Origin: Planctomycetota bacterium
GTDB lineage: Bacteria; Planctomycetota; Planctomycetia; Pirellulales; Lacipirellulaceae
Assembly: GCA_029259975.1 (NCBI GenBank)
Contig: JAJDEE010000489.1
Location: forward strand, 1 to 9,938
Length of the DNA stretch: 9,938 bases
Direction of reading: 5' to 3'
Program-made: the position numbers and the translations under genes
The notes under the pieces: model-generated
Told to the model about the DNA's origin: nothing
The model's database searches: none
The model's input: only the letters and a program-made list of their open reading frames with translations
Part shown: positions 1 through 5,567 of the stretch, one piece after another
Numbering within the stretch: position 1 is the first letter of the stretch
Layout: each line of letters begins with the position of its first letter

Positions 1-1571
1 AGCAGCGGCCCATCCTTTTCTTCTTCGGTCAGCTTCGAACGTGACAATAGCCAGTAGCACAGCACTGGTGTCACCGTGAGCGAAACAAGTAGCGAAGACA
101 GGATCGAAACAATGTAGGCCACTCCCAGCGGTGCGAACAAACGGCCTTCCATGCCAGAAAGCGCGAACAGCGGGATAAACACCAACACGACAATCATCGT
201 GCCGAAGACAATCGAATTCCGTATTTCACAGCTCGCCTGAAATACAACTAGCAACGTATTTTTGGGATTCGTGGCATGCCGATTTTCGCGCAGCCGGCGG
301 AAGATGTTTTCTACGTCAACGATCGCATCGTCAACCAACTCGCCAATGGCTACTGCCAACCCGCCCAGAGTCATCGTGTTGATCGAGAAGCCGAAAGCAG
401 TAAAAACTAGCGCGGTGATAGCTAGAGATAATGGAATTGCCGTTAAAGTGATGAATGTCGTGCGAACATTCATCAGAAACAGAAATAGTATGACGACAAC
501 TAGAAGGCCTCCGTCTCGCAGTGCTTCGATGACATTATCAATTGCACGATCAATAAATACCTTTTGGGAATACAACTCCGGCTTGATGCGTACATCTGCC
601 GGTAGCGAAGGAGCCAGTTCGGCCAACGCTTTCATCACCTGGTCGGTAACCTCGCGAGTGTCGGCGGTCGGTTGCTTGTTGACGGTCAGAATCACTGCGG
701 GACCGCCAGAGAATTCGCCGTTCTCATCTCGCACGTAAGCAGAGCTATCGCCCCGTTTGACTTGAGGACCCTCAACGACGTTGGCGACTTGCGACAACAG
801 TACCGGACGACCTTCACGCATCGTGACGACGACCTGTTTCAGATCGTTGACTGATTGCACTCGGCCCAGCGCGCGGACGAGGAACTCGTTGGGGCCTTGT
901 TCGTCGAGATAACCGCCGGTGGCATTTTCGTTACTCTCCTGACAGGCACGTTTTACGTTGTGGAGCTTGACGCCATATTCAAGCAGCTTGTCGGGGTCGA
1001 CAAGCACCTGAAACTGCATCCGCCCACCGCCCATCGTGAACACCTGAGAAACGCCAGGGATCGTAAGCAGTCGTTGCCGAACGACCCAGTCGGCGAGCGT
1101 CCGCACCTCCAGCGGTGAAGTCTTTTCACCTTCACTCCACATACCGATCATGATGATCTGGCCCATGATCGACGAAATCGGTGCTAGCTGCGGCTTAACA
1201 CCTGCGGGCATGCGATCTTGCACCAACTGCAACCGCTCCATCACGATCTGCCGATCGTTGTAGATGTCGGTGCCCCAATCAAACTCAACATAAGTCACCG
1301 AGATGCCAACACCCGCTGAACTACGCACGGCTTCGACGCCGTTGGCACCGTTGATCGCGGTTTCCAGCGGAAACGTTATGAGGGCTTCGACTTCTTCCGG
1401 CGCCATCCCCGGCGCTTCCACCATCACCACGACGCGCGGCCGATTGAGGTTCGGAAACACATCGATATCCATCTGGATTGCTTGCCAGCCTCCAAGTCCC
1501 ATCAGGAACAGAGAAAAGACAACAACGAGTAATCGTTGATGTAGTGCGAACCGAATGATGGCGTTGAGCAT
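1..1571 (-). CDS. czcA: CzcA-type heavy-metal RND efflux pump, inner-membrane subunit (partial, C-terminus off window)
   Basis: This is the proton-driven inner-membrane pump of a tripartite metal exporter. Translating the reverse strand from the ATG at 1571 gives 523 residues that stay open to the window edge, about half of a normal ~1050-residue pump. It starts MLNAIIRFALHQRLLVVV, followed by TM1 (about 13-30) and a periplasmic porter domain (about 40-340) with DVFPNLNRP and a WGTDIYNDRQ motif typical of the family. TM2-TM6 lie at about 355-368, 373-394, 399-420, 452-473 and 484-509. TM4 holds GELVDDAIVDVEN (410-422), with the proton-relay Asp (D414) and Glu (E421) seen in CzcA/CusA. E411, D415 and D419 make this helix unusually acidic, and the Met seen before the key Asp in CusA is Leu here. 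Substrate is therefore more likely a divalent cation, but this is inference. No Shine-Dalgarno is visible, because a repeat ends 2 nt before the ATG. It follows the fusion-protein gene by 98 bp. Confidence 0.93.
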   Translation of the reverse strand, partial: MLNAIIRFALHQRLLVVVFSLFLMGLGGWQAIQMDIDVFPNLNRPRVVVMVEAPGMAPEEVEALITFPLETAINGANGVEAVRSSAGVGISVTYVEFDWGTDIYNDRQIVMERLQLVQDRMPAGVKPQLAPISSIMGQIIMIGMWSEGEKTSPLEVRTLADWVVRQRLLTIPGVSQVFTMGGGRMQFQVLVDPDKLLEYGVKLHNVKRACQESNENATGGYLDEQGPNEFLVRALGRVQSVNDLKQVVVTMREGRPVLLSQVANVVEGPQVKRGDSSAYVRDENGEFSGGPAVILTVNKQPTADTREVTDQVMKALAELAPSLPADVRIKPELYSQKVFIDRAIDNVIEALRDGGLLVVVILFLFLMNVRTTFITLTAIPLSLAITALVFTAFGFSINTMTLGGLAVAIGELVDDAIVDVENIFRRLRENRHATNPKNTLLVVFQASCEIRNSIVFGTMIVVLVFIPLFALSGMEGRLFAPLGVAYIVSILSSLLVSLTVTPVLCYWLLSRSKLTEEEKDGPL

Positions 1572-1573
1572 AG

Positions 1574-1676
1574 GATGTTTGATTGTTGATGTTTGATTGT
1601 TGATGTGGAGTGAGAGGGAATTTGATAGTTAATTTCATACATCAACAATCAAACATCTCACATCAAATATCAATGA
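1574..1676. repeat. AT-rich inverted/tandem repeat between fusion-protein and pump genes
   Basis: The 19-mer gatgtttgattgttgatgt occurs at 1574-1592 and again at 1588-1606 (14-bp period, 5-bp overlap). Its exact reverse complement is at 1639-1657. A degenerate copy lies at 1621-1635 (12 of 15 positions match) and a looser inverted one at about 1658-1675. In the minus-strand transcript this can form a 19-bp stem with a loop of 32 nt (or 46 nt in the alternative register). One arm ends 2 nt before the pump's start codon. There is no T-tract, so it is not a classical terminator. It may be a dispersed intergenic repeat, an mRNA-processing or stabilising element, or a translational brake on the pump. 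Confidence 0.9.
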
Positions 1677-3112
1677 TTATGCCCTGCGTGCGGATCGACT
1701 CCGCCGCCGGATTTGTTTTTGAGTGCAACTTGCATTTGATGGGCCCCCGTTAGGGCGACCGTATCCCCTGGAAACAACGATCCGTCATTGGCAATCACGA
1801 CCCAGAGCTGATCTTGGTACTCGACATGCACCGGTCGACGATCGAAATGGTCACCGTTCTCAAGGAACACAAAAGTCTCCGCGCCCTCACGAGCGACCGC
1901 TTCGACTGGTAGTACGATACGGTCTGACCACTGCTCAATGGGGACGCGAAGTTGCATGCGTTGCCCCGGCTTGAATCGCCATGTCAAGAACCGATGCCCC
2001 TCGGACGTCTGCGTATCCTGAACGATTTGGTTGGGCAGTTTTACGAAGAACCGCTGCGCCCGCGATTCCGATTGGATCTCGTTGTCGATATAAACGACCT
2101 TCAGCCCGTCGACGATCTTCATGCCCCGGCCGTTGTTTTCCAACACGGCGGTAATGTCCCAGCCCAACTCGCCGTCGGCCTGCATCTTTGAGGCGTGCGT
2201 GATTTCTTCGGCGTCGTGCTCGAAGGCACGTCCCTCGACATAAAGCTCGTCAAAATCAGCCAAGACGGCCATCGGGTCTCCCGCGCGGACCATCGATCCC
2301 GGGTTGAGATTGATCTTCTGTACCATAAACAAATGGGGGGTTTCTGCCATTTGAGCAACGGGAGCATGTGAGGGAAGCGCCGGCGCACGTACTTCTAGCT
2401 CTCGAAGCAAACGACGATCACGCACGATTGAGTCGATCTGTTCGGTAGATAAGCCGTGAAGCAAGAGCGATTCGCGATTGGCATTGAAGACCGCTTCGAG
2501 TTTTTGCTTCGAGTATTGCCGTTCGAGTAACCTCTTGCCGGCAATCACACCGCTCGTGTCGAGACTGGTCAGGCGAGCGATTTCGCGGTCCTCGACGTCG
2601 ATTTCGCCCAGCGTTTTCAAGAAATCCGTCTGAGTTTTCACTAAGTCTTCGTGAGTGAGACGCACCTTGAATAACAACGTGCCCGGTGTGACCGACTCGC
2701 CTTGTACCGCATGCACCGAGGCAACAACACCTGTCATCGGCGAAGCGACTTGAACCTGGGTCCGTCCAGGAAGCTCAACCACGCGGGCGGGAATATTAAG
2801 CGTGCGAGAAAAATTTCCAAGTTCGATTGGTTTTAGAGTGTCTTTTGATAAGCCGATGTTCCCACGAGCCTGATCGGAAAGATGCAATGAGCTAGACTCA
2901 TCGTGTCCGGCGTGAGCAAGTCCCTCGTGACCTTCGGCGCGTTCGCTAGGATCATGCCCCTCGTCTTCTTTAGGTCCTGGCTTTTGGCTCAGGGCCAGAC
3001 GGTCGAGTCGTGGAAACCAGTGGCAATTTCTTGCCGCAAGTCCTGCACCAAAAGCAAACAAGCCTATGAGCAACGGCAGGAGGTAACGTCTGTTGGACGG
3101 GGTATTGGACAT
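1670..3112 (-). CDS. czcB: CzcB-type membrane-fusion protein of a heavy-metal RND exporter, His-rich ends
   Basis: This periplasmic adaptor links the RND pump to the outer-membrane channel. I place the start at the ATG at 3112 (480 aa, MSNTPSNRRYLLPLL) because GGAG lies 9 nt upstream. The in-frame ATG at 3136 would add 8 residues but has no ribosome-binding site. Residues about 10-27 form an N-terminal membrane anchor or signal. A flexible linker follows (about 50-77), rich in Glu, Asp and His (H53, H62, H67, H70, H77). A lipoyl/barrel-sandwich half with SPMTGVVASV sits at about 124-133, a helical hairpin at about 155-236, the second lipoyl half from about 240 (VRAPALPS, ending near FDELYVEG), and beta-barrel and membrane-proximal domains to about 460. 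The protein ends DPHAGHNH, echoing HAGH at 67-70, so both termini look metal-binding. It lies between the small Cys/His-rich gene and the pump gene, in the order channel - small - adaptor - pump. Confidence 0.92.
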   Translation of the reverse strand: MSNTPSNRRYLLPLLIGLFAFGAGLAARNCHWFPRLDRLALSQKPGPKEDEGHDPSERAEGHEGLAHAGHDESSSLHLSDQARGNIGLSKDTLKPIELGNFSRTLNIPARVVELPGRTQVQVASPMTGVVASVHAVQGESVTPGTLLFKVRLTHEDLVKTQTDFLKTLGEIDVEDREIARLTSLDTSGVIAGKRLLERQYSKQKLEAVFNANRESLLLHGLSTEQIDSIVRDRRLLRELEVRAPALPSHAPVAQMAETPHLFMVQKINLNPGSMVRAGDPMAVLADFDELYVEGRAFEHDAEEITHASKMQADGELGWDITAVLENNGRGMKIVDGLKVVYIDNEIQSESRAQRFFVKLPNQIVQDTQTSEGHRFLTWRFKPGQRMQLRVPIEQWSDRIVLPVEAVAREGAETFVFLENGDHFDRRPVHVEYQDQLWVVIANDGSLFPGDTVALTGAHQMQVALKNKSGGGVDPHAGHNH

Positions 3113-3121
3113 CGTAAATAA

Positions 3122-3125
3122 CTCC
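3122..3125 (-). promoter_or_regulatory. Ribosome-binding site deciding the adaptor start
   Basis: On the minus strand GGAG stands 9 nt before the ATG at 3112. The upstream in-frame ATG at 3136 has no purine-rich stretch in front of it. This favours a 480-residue adaptor over a 488-residue one. Confidence 0.6.
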
Positions 3126-3160
3126 GCAAGGCGCATCGAGATTCGGAAAACGTGGTGTGC

Positions 3161-3187
3161 TTATTATTCAGCTATGTTGGTTAGCAA
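3161..3187 (-). promoter_or_regulatory. Weak candidate promoter for the adaptor-pump gene pair
   Basis: On the minus strand TTGCTA (3187-3182) precedes TAATAA (3166-3161) with a 15-bp spacer. The spacing is short and the matches are partial, so this is only a candidate. It is supported by position: downstream of a terminator-like hairpin, overlapped by a dyad at 3175-3189, and about 50 bp upstream of the adaptor's start codon. Confidence 0.3.
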
Positions 3188-3215
3188 CACATAACGCACA
3201 TGTTGACCAGCAACA
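3174..3215. promoter_or_regulatory. Pair of TGTTG-N5-CAACA dyads, probable operator
   Basis: TGTTGGTTAGCAACA (3175-3189) and TGTTGACCAGCAACA (3201-3215) are both TGTTG-N5-CAACA dyads. With the preceding A they form 16-bp direct copies that differ only in three central bases. Centres are 26 bp apart, about 2.5 helical turns. The first overlaps the -35-like hexamer in front of the adaptor gene. Conserved arms with a variable centre are what a dimeric regulator site looks like. The regulator is not encoded in the window and its family is unknown. Confidence 0.55.
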
Positions 3216-3220
3216 GGGCT

Positions 3221-3251
3221 AAAAAAGAAAGCGTGCGACGATCACATCGCA
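3221..3251 (-). terminator. Weak Rho-independent terminator-like hairpin after the small Cys/His-rich gene
   Basis: Just 12 nt past the stop codon of the small gene, the minus strand can pair TGCGA (3251-3247) with TCGCA (3238-3234) around an 8-nt loop. The tract TTTCTTTTTT (3230-3221) follows. The stem is only 5 bp and 3 nt separate it from the T-rich tract, so termination may be partial. Confidence 0.35.
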
Positions 3252-3263
3252 GCAGAGAAATGC

Positions 3264-3662
3264 TCAGATTAGAAGCACACATTTAGCAAGATGCGCGCGC
3301 ACCGGCAGGGTGCGCCAAGAAGCGTCTGGCAAGAGACCAAGGTACTCCAGACCGTTGTAAAGAACGTATAGATGAGAACTTGATGAAGCTAAAGGAAGGA
3401 TTCCCGTAGAGCTTAGTAATAGCAAGTCATCATGATTACGCATTTTCGGAGCTGGCCACTTGCAGTCGGTGTGGTTGCATTCCTGGGGTGCTGGCTGGGG
3501 CAATTCTTGCGACAGACCGTCACCGTCATGCTCATGGTCGGCGTGCTTGCAACAGCATTCGCCAGAAGTTCGGCTGACTTCGTGCGCTTTGTGCGCACAG
3601 CAGCCCACCGTGGCATGCACGAAAATCGTAGCAGCGGTAAGCAGGTGGACTAGCAAAGTCAT
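3264..3662 (-). CDS. Small secreted Cys/His-rich protein within a metal-efflux cluster, function unknown
   Basis: This 132-aa protein matches no characterised family that I can name, but it resembles small planctomycete hypothetical proteins found beside Czc/Cus genes. Residues 1-20 (MTLLVHLLTAATIFVHATVG) look like a signal sequence or membrane anchor. Right after it come putative metal ligands: CCAHKAH (21-27), CCCKHADHEHD (36-46) and CNHTDCKW (62-69). In all there are 8 Cys and 11 His. The C-terminal third has no such ligands apart from single His and Cys residues; it contains SSSSHLYVLY and ends RAHLAKCVLLI. The ATG at 3662 has only a weak GAG upstream. It lies 127 bp after the channel gene and 151 bp before the adaptor gene, on the same strand. 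I infer an exported metal-binding accessory that hands metal to, or senses it for, the exporter. A long plus-strand reading frame over it (3460-3705) has no such coherent composition. Confidence 0.75.
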   Translation of the reverse strand: MTLLVHLLTAATIFVHATVGCCAHKAHEVSRTSGECCCKHADHEHDGDGLSQELPQPAPQECNHTDCKWPAPKMRNHDDLLLLSSTGILPLASSSSHLYVLYNGLEYLGLLPDASWRTLPVRAHLAKCVLLI

Positions 3663-3789
3663 AGAAGCTCGCAGGATAAAATCTTGCAGGACGGTACGGA
3701 ATTAGACCGGATTGCCTACTCTAAGTCTAGGTCGGTAAACACACCGGTTCTACGGCAAGTTGCCCAGCAAAGTTCGACTACAGTACATT
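3663..3789. other. Spacer between channel gene and small Cys/His-rich gene
   Basis: These 127 bp follow the stop codon of the channel gene. On the minus strand there is a short CGGT...ACCG hairpin (about 3739-3754) without a T-tract, so I see no convincing terminator. I also see no clear promoter. Read-through from the channel gene into the small gene is therefore plausible. Confidence 0.5.
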
Positions 3790-5112
3790 TTACCGCTGCA
3801 GAAGGCTCCCATCGAGGAGTAACCCGTCGATTTGGACATAACTCTCCCACAGCGAACCGAGTGCATCTAGGTAAGTAAGATTCGTCTGAGAAAACGTCCG
3901 CTGAGCGGCCAGCACGTCAAGATAACCAACTTCTCCCTCTGCGTAACCTTGCTGTACAAGGTCAAAAGTCTGCTGAGCGCGTGGCAGGATATCGGTAGCA
4001 TAGGTGGTGGCGGTGATATGAGCATCAGAATACTGGCGAAAAGCATCGGCCAGCCGTCGGTTGAGATCTAGCTCGACTCGATCAACGTTTCGCACGGCTT
4101 CCGAAACCTCTGCTTTGGCCTGTCGGATGCCACCTTGATTGCGATTCCAAGCCGGCAACGCAATGCCCACTTGAACGCCGGCAATCGTGTCCTGTGTCGA
4201 GTCATCGTATTGCACACTCAACTGCGTATTGATATTGGGAACGGATTGAACGCAAGCACGGTTGAGCGCACGGCGGGCGCGGTCAACACCAGCCATCGCA
4301 GCGGCAATCTCGGGGCTTTCTGCCTGAAGTCGAGAAAGTTGGTTGTGCCAATCAAGCGATTCGGGAATTTGACTGACATCGCCGACAAGTGGCTGGATGG
4401 GAAGTGCCTCCCCGCCGACAATGGCCGACAAACGTCGCCAAGCTTGCGAGAGACCGTTTTGCGCTGTCCGCTGAAGAACCAGTGCATTCTGTTGTTGCAC
4501 TTCGGTCTGAAGCAAGCCAGCTAGTGGAATCTCTTCTGCTTCGTAAAGCGACTTGGAAGCGGCGGCTGCGTTGGTATTGACGCGAACTAACGCCTCGGCA
4601 AGTTGGTGTCGACGCTGTGCGAGTAGCGCCGCGTAATAGCCCTTACGCAAGTCTGTTTGCACACGTCGCTGCATCGCCGCCAACTGTTGTTCGGCGCGAT
4701 TGATTTCCGCAGCAACGATCGAGCGATTTTTTTGTAGCTTTCCTGCCGTGATAAAATTCTGCCCAATAAACCCACCCTGTTGGCCCGCATTGCCTTCATT
4801 GCCAATTTCACCAGCGACGTAGCCGATGGTTGGATTGGGCGGCAAGCCCACCTGCAAGCACTTTCCTTGCAATGCGCGTATACGTGCGTTTGCCAGGCTA
4901 ATGGCAGGGTGATTGGCAAGTGCCATTTGTTCGAGCGTCTCTAGCGTGAGACCGCCGATCGATGGAAGTGGTTGCGGTCTGCTAGGCTCAGCCTTACTTG
5001 CAGCATCCGTCAATCCGGCCACGCTAGGTGGCTGAACCAATTCCTGCCCGTTTGCCGTTATGCAGGCTGTCGCAAGCGTAAATGCTGCGATCACAAGCCT
5101 TGGCTTGGTCAT
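3790..5112 (-). CDS. czcC: CzcC/CusC-type outer-membrane efflux channel (TolC superfamily)
   Basis: This is the outer-membrane factor that gives the tripartite exporter its exit duct. The 440-aa length is normal for the family. A Sec signal covers about residues 1-22. C17 follows ATA, a poor lipobox, so lipidation as in CusC is uncertain. The mature protein has two OEP repeats. The first begins at about 55 with LTLETLEQMALANHPAIS; the second begins at about 255 and carries LPAWNRNQGGIRQA (319-332) and GYAEGEVGYLDVLAAQRTF (389-407), both standard features of heavy-metal channels. The Gln/Ala-rich stretches at about 131-230 and 330-425 are the long coiled coils of the periplasmic tunnel. The start is set by a strong ribosome-binding site, AAGGGAGGT, 5 nt upstream. 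It is the first gene of the minus-strand arm, facing the shared divergent control region. It may also serve the plus-strand pump, which has no channel gene in view. Confidence 0.94.
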   Translation of the reverse strand: MTKPRLVIAAFTLATACITANGQELVQPPSVAGLTDAASKAEPSRPQPLPSIGGLTLETLEQMALANHPAISLANARIRALQGKCLQVGLPPNPTIGYVAGEIGNEGNAGQQGGFIGQNFITAGKLQKNRSIVAAEINRAEQQLAAMQRRVQTDLRKGYYAALLAQRRHQLAEALVRVNTNAAAASKSLYEAEEIPLAGLLQTEVQQQNALVLQRTAQNGLSQAWRRLSAIVGGEALPIQPLVGDVSQIPESLDWHNQLSRLQAESPEIAAAMAGVDRARRALNRACVQSVPNINTQLSVQYDDSTQDTIAGVQVGIALPAWNRNQGGIRQAKAEVSEAVRNVDRVELDLNRRLADAFRQYSDAHITATTYATDILPRAQQTFDLVQQGYAEGEVGYLDVLAAQRTFSQTNLTYLDALGSLWESYVQIDGLLLDGSLLQR

Positions 5113-5117
5113 CCGTG

Positions 5118-5126
5118 ACCTCCCTT
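5118..5126 (-). promoter_or_regulatory. Strong ribosome-binding site of the channel gene
   Basis: The minus strand reads AAGGGAGGT ending 5 nt before the ATG at 5112. It is among the best Shine-Dalgarno matches in the window and fixes the start of the channel gene. Confidence 0.8.
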
Positions 5127-5131
5127 TTGAT

Positions 5132-5146
5132 TGTCCGAATTGGACA
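5132..5146. promoter_or_regulatory. TGTCC-N5-GGACA dyad near the channel-gene start
   Basis: TGTCCGAATTGGACA lies 20 bp upstream of the channel's start codon. It has the same 15-bp geometry as the dyads at 3175-3215 (TGT-N9-ACA). Its left half TGTCCGA recurs at 5504-5510 and, inverted, at 5418-5424. It is likely a regulator site in the channel gene's leader or promoter. Confidence 0.45.
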
Positions 5147-5416
5147 TTCTTACCTATTTCATCGGCTCAAGCACCCAAGTTTCGTCATGCTCAGAATGTT
5201 ATTTACGCATGCCTTGAAGCCGAAACAATCTCTCGGTACGCGATGCATGCCACCCCGGCGCGATACCTGCTAGCAGCCCAACTGCTATCGCAACCACGAT
5301 TCTTTGAGTACCCGCTGAAGAGACGGCTCGAAAGCGATTGTCACGCCTTCGGCAGCGATCGACATGCCTGTCGAAGACAGCAACAACCTGCCACCTAGCA
5401 CCCCTAAAATTCCGCC

Positions 5417-5511
5417 ATCGGACATCTGCGGTATGCTATAATTAACGAGTTGCGTAATTTCTCAATAAACTGTACGTATTAACTTGTATTCGAAGTGCCT
5501 TGATGTCCGAT
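5417..5511. repeat. 10-bp perfect inverted repeat flanking the plus-strand promoter
   Basis: ATCGGACATC (5417-5426) and its exact reverse complement GATGTCCGAT (5502-5511) bracket the TATAAT at 5437-5442. The left copy covers the position where a -35 box would be. The right copy is about 55 nt into the expected transcript. This fits two binding sites of one regulator, possibly with DNA looping. Confidence 0.6.
5434..5442 (+). promoter_or_regulatory. Extended -10 promoter driving the plus-strand arm
   Basis: TGCTATAAT is a perfect extended -10 (TGN followed by TATAAT). No -35 hexamer exists at 16-18 bp upstream, where the sequence is part of the ATCGGACATC repeat. That pattern fits a promoter helped by an activator bound at the -35 position. 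Transcription would start near 5449, giving a leader of about 120 nt before the Cys-rich gene. Confidence 0.6.
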
Positions 5512-5554
5512 TGAGAGCTAAAGGCCGGCTTTTTTAGTATTGGGCTGAGGAAAG

Positions 5555-5559
5555 CAGGA
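5555..5559 (+). promoter_or_regulatory. Ribosome-binding site of the Cys-rich gene
   Basis: CAGGA stands 8 nt before the ATG at 5568. This supports that start and the reality of the small gene. Confidence 0.6.
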
Positions 5560-5567
5560 ATTCTTTC

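Larger units (their letters stand above)
5113..5567. other. 455-bp divergent control region between the two efflux arms
   Basis: No credible gene lies here. It holds the ribosome-binding site of the channel gene, a TGTCC-N5-GGACA dyad (5132-5146), a weak minus-strand promoter candidate with TTGTTT (5228-5223), 17 bp, TAAATA (5205-5200), and two hairpins: TAGCAG/CTGCTA (5271-5287, loop 5) and CTTCGGCAG/CTGTCGAAG (5347-5376, loop 12). It also has a strong plus-strand extended -10 at 5434-5442, flanked by a 10-bp inverted repeat. The GC-richer left part and the AT-rich right part (5400-5500) differ visibly. Neither hairpin has a T-tract. Confidence 0.7.

Noticed and set aside
262..738. 158-codon plus-strand frame over the CzcA-like pump
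   Set aside because: The opposite strand encodes conserved TM4 and porter motifs of the pump through this stretch; the plus frame is a shadow with biased Ser/Thr/Arg composition.
1574..1657. Repeats between the adaptor and pump genes as a possible CRISPR array
   Set aside because: The units overlap, have a 14-bp period and no spacers of constant length, and one copy is inverted; there are no cas genes.
3432..3705. Two plus-strand reading frames opposite the small Cys/His-rich gene
   Set aside because: Their products have no signal, domain or sensible composition, no clear ribosome-binding site, and oppose the direction of the cluster. The minus frame has a signal-like start and ordered Cys/His motifs.
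5060..5398. Plus-strand 112-codon frame running from the channel gene into the control region
   Set aside because: It starts inside the channel gene on the opposite strand, lacks a recognisable domain and covers the ribosome-binding site and dyad of the channel gene.
5470..5479. TGTACGTA in the AT-rich leader as a CopY/BlaI-type operator
   Set aside because: The CopY/BlaI core has TACA and TGTA in the opposite arrangement with a spacer; this is only a short palindrome.
5518..5537. CTAAA...TTTAG around GGCCGGC with a T-run before the Cys-rich gene, as a terminator
   Set aside because: The stem is only about 5 A-T-rich pairs with a GC-rich loop, which is not a stable terminator; at most a minor leader structure.
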